From a virus, in the IMG/VR virus record IMGVR_UViG_3300028393_000210, positions 1 to 33,398 of that record: a stretch of 33,398 nt of DNA; one strand, written 5' to 3'. The notes beneath the pieces were generated by a model. It was given only the letters and a program-made list of their open reading frames with translations. It was not told the origin of the DNA and did not search any database. The position numbers were made by a program, and so were the translations under genes. Below are positions 17,601 through 26,600 of the stretch, piece after piece (positions within the stretch are counted from its first letter, which is position 1; each line of letters opens with the position of its first letter).

Positions 17601-20600
17601 TTGACCCAAAAATAATAGGTATATTTGTTGGTTTGTGCAATGGTATCAAACTTAGTTACCTTACTATAAACTGCATCTCCGTATAAACTAGTTCCACTGA
17701 TATTCGCGGCAAGTCCAGCTGTAGTGTCTGCTCGTTTATCCCACACCGATGGTAATATTGTAGATTCTACCCATTCGTAAATATCAATGCTGGCGCCGGT
17801 TGCTAGTGTATTCCAGTTAGTATTTCTGTATACAACATCGTTATCATAAGAATCAATAAATTTAGCTGTAGATAAATTCCACCATAGCATGCCTACTTGA
17901 GATTTAGTCCAAGATTGTTGGCTATCTTGGACTACAGTATACACACCAGTAGACTCTGAATATATTGCAGGATCATAGAATGTTTTGAATTTTATTTCTT
18001 CTTCGGCAGCGCCGGCAATTTTTCCCTGCGATACATCGATAACATCTAAGTATTTGATTAAAGTTCCAGTTGCTTTATTGTATAAAAACGCCTTTTTAAT
18101 TTTCTTTGGATCTGGTTTTTCTATCTCGTAGTGTGCTACATTCCAATTTAACGCATTTAATTTTTTATAGTAGTCGTAAATTTTTCCTGATTTAAATATG
18201 GAATCTAGACTAAATGGTGCTCCTACTAAAATATGATTTGCACCCACAGCAAATCCTAGCCCGAAGCCGTCAAATTCTTCATTAGTAGTTTCTAAAGTGT
18301 CGCTATAAACCCATTTTGTCAAGTAACGGTCATAGATATCAATTCTTCCACTGTTTGTATGTGTTGCTGTAAACACTGTAGATCGTTTATCAAAGGTAGT
18401 TAATTTTGCATCAAATTTAGTATTTTGACTAGTATCTTCGTCTTGGCTATAAATTACTAGTGTTTGTTCCCCGTTCATGAATCCTAAATTAGTTCCGAAA
18501 TATCCAGAAGATTTTGATGCATGGTTGGTTAGAACTTGATAAGGTTCAAATATTTCAGACTCAGTATTAAATTTAAAAATACTAACACTTCCTTGATTTA
18601 TTTTAGAAACACTAGTTGTAATATCTCCAATAGCTAGATAATTTCCACTAGAACTTAAATCCAAACCTACACCAAAGAAATAATCAGCACCCATAATGAC
18701 AAAATATTCTGGAGAAGTAGTTGCAGAGTTAGGACGATTATAGATATAAACAGTGCCATATGCACCTTCTGAAATGCCGGACACTACTAATTTACTGTTA
18801 TCTAGACTAACACGTAATTTATTTCCGTAGCTATTTGTAGGTTGAACAACAGCATCAAATAGGACAGCACCGCCACCAAAGCCGCCCGGAGCCCGGCGAT
18901 TATAAGGAGTGTTATCGGCTGTGTCGGCAGTAGTTGCCACGGTGTAAGTTAACTCTGTAGTGCTACAGCTAGTTACCGTAAATGTTCCGTTAAACGTATT
19001 GTAAGGAGTTCCTGAAACAGTTATCTGACTGCCAACTGTATACAAGGGCGAAGTATAATCAAACTCAGTTCCTATAGCAAATTTTACTGTGGCTGTTGTT
19101 CCGTTTCGAATAAACGATTGAGGGAAATTTGTAGTGCCTATTGGGCCGCGATGGCCAGACAAAGTAAAATCTAAATGCCAATAGGTGTTAGAAAAATTAA
19201 GTTCTCCTGAGGGTGTGCTGGTTGGGGCAACACTGAGCTGTAATCGTGTTGAGTCTATAACTGAAACTACATATTGATTAGTAAATCCTGTGCCGGTCAC
19301 CGCCATGTTCGGAAGGATACCTATCGTGGATGTTACTACAACCGTTGTGCCCGACGAACCAACAGGGTTATATGCCGACGTTGCAAATATAACTTGATCG
19401 TAAGCAAATTTTCTCACTATGCCTTGTTTGATATATGGGGCATAAAAATGTTGGTAGACAGATGTATAATCTAATGTTTTATATCCTGGAGCGGATACCC
19501 ATAACACATTGTCAGCAAAAACAATACTCGATCCAAATTGTTCATCAGCAGTGAGATTAGCACTTACAAAACCGTTAGGTGTAAATGTAGTTGTGTCTCT
19601 AGATGTTGGGCTAACAATGTGATCTACCAAAGTAAAAATATTGTTTCCATCTTTTTGATATAAAGAAACTACACCTTCGTTAGCAAGATAAGACGGTGTT
19701 CCATTAACATCTAAAGTAAGATACGGTATTTTTTTCCACTTAGTAAGATCAGGCATTTGTGTGGTAGCATTATACCCGCCGTAATGCAAGCTCAGTGACT
19801 CATAAAATTCAGCAACCGAACTAGAATTTGTAAAAGAGACAACATCCTTTACCTGATAATATCTTACTACTGAAAGTTCACCTTTGTATTTTGTTGGAAT
19901 ATTGCCAGCCAGCGGTGAACCTACTGCTAGCCATTTTGCATCATCACTGATTGCCAACACTGTTGATAAATTATTGGGTGTATTAGTTCCTACTAATTCA
20001 ACTGGCAGGGATATTGTTTGGCGCTCAACCCAAGAACTTGCTTGCCCGGCCTTATCCCATATACGAATTTCGCCAGTACTCATTGCGGTTACTGCTATAT
20101 TTCCGTCTTTGTTAATTATTAAATTTTTTCCAAAATTTAAATTATCAGCTGGAAACGTGTTAGCTATCTCAGTTTTATTATAGACTAGCGAGTACTCTAA
20201 CGTAGCCCATTTTCCAAAGCCATTATCGTCTACCCAAACTTTGTCGCCAGTAGACGGTTGCGCGGTAATAATATTGTCTAAATCATCAAGTTTTGCTACA
20301 CGCTGACTAACAAACCCATAAATTACCAACTGTCCTGCTTGGGTAAACGGTGTTGGGAAACCAGAAATCTTAGCGTCTAGTGTAAAAGAGTTTAATTCTA
20401 CAGATGATACTTGATAAAATCCTGTTAGTATGTCTACTTGACTTATGCCTATATAATCACCTACCGATAGATTTATTAAATTTCTTGTAGTTAATGTTAA
20501 AATAGAATTTGCATAAGAAACATTCGTTATTGAAATTTGTAAATCTGTAAATTTATAAACATTCCAAGAGCTTGCATCAAACGCAACATGCACATAACAG

Positions 20601-23600
20601 TTGTTATCAAAAGTTGTTATATTGTATTTTGCGCCAGTTTCAGGATCTATTCCTGTTATGTCTCCTAAAGTTTTAAGACTTTTAAAAACTTCTGATTTTC
20701 TTACATGGCCCGAATTATTTAAAAACTTTTGATAATTTTTATTTAAAGGCCACGGTGATGAATTATAACCTGCTGGTTTTAAATATATGTCATTAGGAGT
20801 TTGTCTAATAATAAAATCTTTAACAACATTATATTCAACTGCATTTACTAGCTCAAAGCCTTGAGGATTATTAGTAAACGTTGTTCGATCTAACGTAAAT
20901 TCAATATTTTCAAATGCGTTATTTGCTCCGTACTGACCAACACGAATTGCCCACTCTTCATAAAATGTTAGACTTTCTTTATTGTCGGCGCTGAGTACGT
21001 CAAACAATTTATTAAGTACATTTTGAGTACCTTTTTCACGAATCATTCCTTGATAGAATTTGTATTCGCTAACATCATCTTGAATAATATTATCTAAGTA
21101 TTGTCGTTTTTGATATCCAATAAGGTGTTGTGCCACTCGTTGTTGGCCGCTATCAAAGTTTTCACTATCGAGACTATAGAAATCTGTAAACTGTCCAGCT
21201 TTATATGTCCAGTTTGGTAATAATTGTGTCGATGGTTTTTCGTTTAATTTGATCCAATCATTGTCAACAAATTTAGCAGATCCTGCTAAAAATTTACTAG
21301 CGGTATAATAAAATTCTTTGTGTTTAACAATGTCGCCTAGATCATAATCAGTCCAAGTTTGCCACTCTGTTATTTTTGCTAAATCTAAAATAAATCCTGG
21401 AATATCAAAACCGCCATACCAGTCAGTGCTAACATAGCCTGAAACTTTGATGCGATCTTGTTTATAGCCAGTAGGCGGGTTATACAATGTATCATTGAAC
21501 ATTGTATTATTGTTTAATAGCACCACATGTTCGTGCTGTATTAGATAAAACGTTGCGCCGTATATACCGTCACCTGTCCTAGGACTATAACTTACTGCGT
21601 TATCAGATCTATAAGAGTTTATAAAAATTGCTTCGAGTGGCGTGCCATCTACTTTATAAATTTCGTATCCATTAAATTGATTACGAATGTCATCGACTAC
21701 ACTCAGCGTAGTGTTAAAAATTATTTTATCGGCGGCTGGGCTTAAACTTAATACAGAATTACCTTGTGTATTTAAACCGTCAAGTTTTGCAAAGCCGGCA
21801 ATTTGAAAAACAATGTTAGGTAGTATATTTTGAATAGCTTTATAATATTCTCCATTGTATCTAACAATGTCATTGTATGCAAATCCTTTACTAGGAACCC
21901 AGTCGTCCCATTTATCCTGACCAGAACTCCAGTTTTGTGTGGTCCAAAATAAAAATTCTTTGGCACTTGTTTCCCAATTGGTAACAATTTGTAAATTAGC
22001 ATTAAAGTCATCAAAGATGAATCCTTGATCTTTTAAATATTCGCCGTAGCCTAATAAAAAATCTACTACTTCTTGTATGGTTTCAAATTGTGTTCCATAA
22101 GGAACAGTTATCTTAGTTGATCGGTCCCATGTTTTTCTAAAGACAGCAGATTTTCCGCCAATGATTGGCAAACTTCCTAATGATGCAAAATACTGAGTCT
22201 GTATCGTATCCGTAGACACATGCGATGTTTTAACTCTGTAGTATTGATTAACGTATCGAACAATCTTGCCTGCAACATAGTTTTCGTTTGGAGTCCAAAC
22301 TGTATATGCTTCGGATATTCCGCCGATAGTTACCGTTGTCCCAGATTGTAAATATGGGTAGTACACAAAATAAGGTTGGGTAGTAGTATACCCCCGTACT
22401 TCAAATCCGTTAGCAAGTTTAGTTATTACTACACCGCTGTAACAAATCTTTTTAATAGGACTGGATTTATTTAAAATAACAGTATAGTCTTCCTGCGGCA
22501 CAAATACGCTATTTGTACTAAGCGGTGTTTTACTGTCTAATATTAAATTAAATTTTTGTTTGCTAGTAAATCCGCCAATTCGATGACTTAAATTAGTCTG
22601 AATATTAGTTAAATCGTATTTGTATGCAGTATATGATTTAAGGTTATCACTTAAAATATAATTTACAATATAATTTATAATACCAGAAGTTTGTACTCTA
22701 ACACTATTAGAAGCAATGCTTGGTAATATCACATCGCTAGGTTTAATTACTAACCCAGTAGGTGAATAAATTATTTGATTAGATATATTTTTAACAACTC
22801 TGGATCTATCTAACAGTACAGAAAAAGCATGGGCTGGAAACAACAACATGTTAGCTAATAATACACTAAACGGATAATGACTACTTCTTCTCCATGCAGA
22901 TTCAACTGGGCCAATATCTCCAAATTTAAAATTATTTTCTATAGAGGTAGTTAAAGCTCCGATAGCAAGGCCTGCGGCTGCCGGGCTAATTAAATTGCCA
23001 GATTCATCTACTGGAATGTGATTTAATAAAAATGATTTAATATGTTTAGGATTTATGACCGGCGGAGAAGTGCCATCGCCTTTAATTAATCCTTTAGAAA
23101 TATCTGACCACATTACTAAATTGTCGCTGGTATAAGGGCTTGGTCCGTATGCTGTAGTCCACCACTCTGGTTCTAAAGTAAACCCTAGCATTTCCCAAGG
23201 ACATAAATTAGGACGATCAGTATTATAAAAATATCTAAATATTCCTCTCCAATATCCGGGTATGTCTGTACCAGTAGGCGATGCTGTGCCTATATAATTA
23301 TATGTAAAAGGATTTGCAGGACTGAACGATGTATTTTTTGTGTAATCTTGATCTATCAAAGACATCCATTTATAAAAACTAGGAGCTATTACTTGATTAT
23401 ATTCGGCTAACGAATAATCAGTTTTTCTAGTATAACTTGGAATAATATCATCTATATCAAATAAATCAGCATCATAACTTATTTTTATATTATTAAAAAT
23501 TCGTTTTTCCAGTTCAAGAATAATATTATCTCGATAATCATTGTATGCAAGAATCTGACTGCCGTCGTGACCTTGTATCATCGTACGTGGCGTTATTAAT

Positions 23601-26600
23601 GTTGTATCTAAATAAATCTTTGGAGCAAATTTTGGAAAAATTCCTAATTTGGTAGGAGTTTCAGGTATAAAGCATCCGTCTGTGCTGTCGTATTCGTATA
23701 TAGACACGGAATCGCCGTTGCTTAATGAATATGTTATAGTCACAAAACCTTGCAAATTAAATGTGTAATCTTGTCCGTAAATTAATTGCACATCGTTTAC
23801 ATATACACCTACTGCCTTTTCAGATAGCGTGTCTAAATTAAAAATATTATTAAGTGGATAATTTTTTATTCTGTAATCAATAACTTCAATTGTTGTGCTT
23901 ACGCTACTACCGTAAGGAGACATATCACTAAAATAATATGGCTGAGAATTAATCTTGTCAGAGTTGATAATTTTTAAAATCTCGTCAACTTGTTTGCGAG
24001 GAATATTATTATTACTAATAGTTTCAGCAACAGACACAAATAATTTTTTAAATTTGATATAATCGTCTCTGCTTTGTTCAATTGATTTAATTGCATTATT
24101 TGCTTGTGACGTAATATGATACAAATTCAAACTTGCGGGAGCACTATGTTGCACAAATTTTGTACCGTATTGTGTTATATTGCCTAAATCCCTGACGTTA
24201 ACGTAATCGGGATCAAAACTTTGATTTGAAACTGTATTTTCAGCAACAGATGACAACACCTTCAAAGGTATGTTGCTTACTATAGAACTAAAATGATCAA
24301 TAACTTCGCCTAGAGTAAAATTTTCTATGGCATCGTTTAACGGATTATTTTGTAAATTAATAGGAATTTCATAATGACCGTTAGAATTAATTGGTTTATT
24401 TGAATATGTTTTAATTGTTAAAACATCCGTTAATCCAATAGAAGTTTTTAATAATACTTGCTTATATTGTCCGGCGTCAATAATAGAATAAAAATTTCTA
24501 TTTAAAAATATACCGTTGATAAAAACTTTTACTTCTAAATCATCCAAGTTGTCAGTGTCATCAAAAACATCTATATTGAAATTATTAGTAATATTAGAAT
24601 TTTTGTAAATTCTTATTCCAGCTTGAACCGCGGTATTACTACATTTTTGCCAGCCGTTAACATACTCTGTATTACCAGAGTATGTTTTATAACTTAAAAA
24701 TCCTGTAGAAATATTTTTATTAATAACTGTTGTTACATCTTTGTATATAAATGAATCTAATATTAAATTGAAATTAAAAACAATGTCGCCAATATTTGCA
24801 ATATTTTTATAAGTTAATGGAAATTTTAAATAAGGATCAACTGTACCAGTTGAAGAAATTTTATAAGAAAAAATCTTTGTTCCTGCAAATGTAGATCCTT
24901 CATAAACAGTTAAATCACTAAAACTTTTTCCGTTACTATCTACAACGTCAAATAACGGCGCTTGATTTATTGCAGTTTTTGTTTGAGTTTTAATCCAAGT
25001 CGTGCCGTTATACCAATACATTAAGCCTTGATTAGTCGTACCAGCTCGCACTAACACAACTTGATTTAATTGGGGTTCTGCTATTTTTACTAAATGAAGT
25101 TGACGACTACCAGAGTTTAGGTGTTTTACATCAACAAATTCAACTTGATAGATATTATTTTTTACAAATTTGTCAGTGTCCGCTGTAAACAATATTTTCT
25201 GGCCTTGACTTAATGCTATGCTGTCAACATTATATCCCTTACTACCTTCTATAATTGAAAATGCATCTGTTGTAAAGTTATCTATTAAATCAATGTCGGC
25301 TACGGCTGATGTGCCAAAATTAAATAATTTTAAATTAGCCTGAAATTCTATAATAGGACGAATTGCTCGTTGCAGTTGATCAGTATCAGGATAATTCCCG
25401 TTAAAATGTGCGCTGGCAGCTATTACATCTTTATGAAACCAACGATTGTATCGACTCCACGGATTATGATCCGTGCTAGCACGATTAATTGTAATATAAT
25501 CTTTTAATTGTGCAAAGGCGCTTGTATCACTAAATGCCGTGCTGTCAAAAGGAGTAGCATCAAATAGTATAGTTTGTTCTACTGTATAAACGCTACTGAC
25601 TTCTAAAACTTGTTTGTTTATCAATACAATTGATGAGCCAACACCTTCGACGTAAAACTCTCCAGAAGCATACTTAGCAGGTGACACATTTCCAGCAAAT
25701 GTTACTTTCATGCCGTTACTTAATGCGGTTCCATTACTAAGTGTATATGTAGCTTTTCCTAAAATTTCCGATTCAACATCAATATAACTATCTTGATCAA
25801 TAGATAAAATTTGAAATGCGCCACCTAACGTTAATTCTCTATCGCTTTGATAGTACAAAATATTAGGAGCATCTGTAGGAACTTTAAAAATTATAGTGCC
25901 CGAATCAACAGATTGCTGACTAACTCCAGTATTATACTTGTCTAAAGATTGCAACGATCTTGCTAATCTAATACTAATAGGATTGTTTGGAGTGTTAATA
26001 TTAAATGTATAAGTCTGCCCCCTATACAGTTTAATCACTGGATTGGGTGCAAGGCCATCGGGAGTAAAGACTAACTGATTATTAGAGCCTTCAACTTGCA
26101 AATCAATATTGAATGTACTAATTGCAGTTGCTTGCTGTCCGTAAACCCTGATAGTTTCTGGGCCGTACGGCAACCAATAATAATTTTGGAAATTAACAAA
26201 TTTATCCCAATCAATATGCGGATCCCAACTGTAGAATTCTTCTTTGTTAATTCTCGCGTGATTGGATGTGTTTGCGCCTAGGACTGATAACTGATTTATG
26301 TAATCAATATAGTCTTTAAAAAATAAATTATTTCCTAATGTATCGTTAACAGTGATCCCAGGTTCTAATTGATAATTTTGTCTGTCTGTAGTAGCCGCGT
26401 TGAGAAAAATATCAGTACCGACCGTAGCTTTAGAATCCTGTCTTCCTATAAATCCATTAATTTTTTTAACAACGCCAGGCTGTATTAACTGATCTACAGT
26501 TGCTTGTAAAAATCTTTTATTAGGATCTGTTTTATAAAAATTAGGTAAAAGTTCAACCGACAGCGGTTTTTTATCTCCAAAAGGATTAGTAATATCAGCC

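Noticed and set aside
21772-22014. 80-residue minus-strand frame within the giant gene
   Set aside because: It is in another frame of the giant gene, where the main frame encodes a recognisable W-Y module; no independent support.
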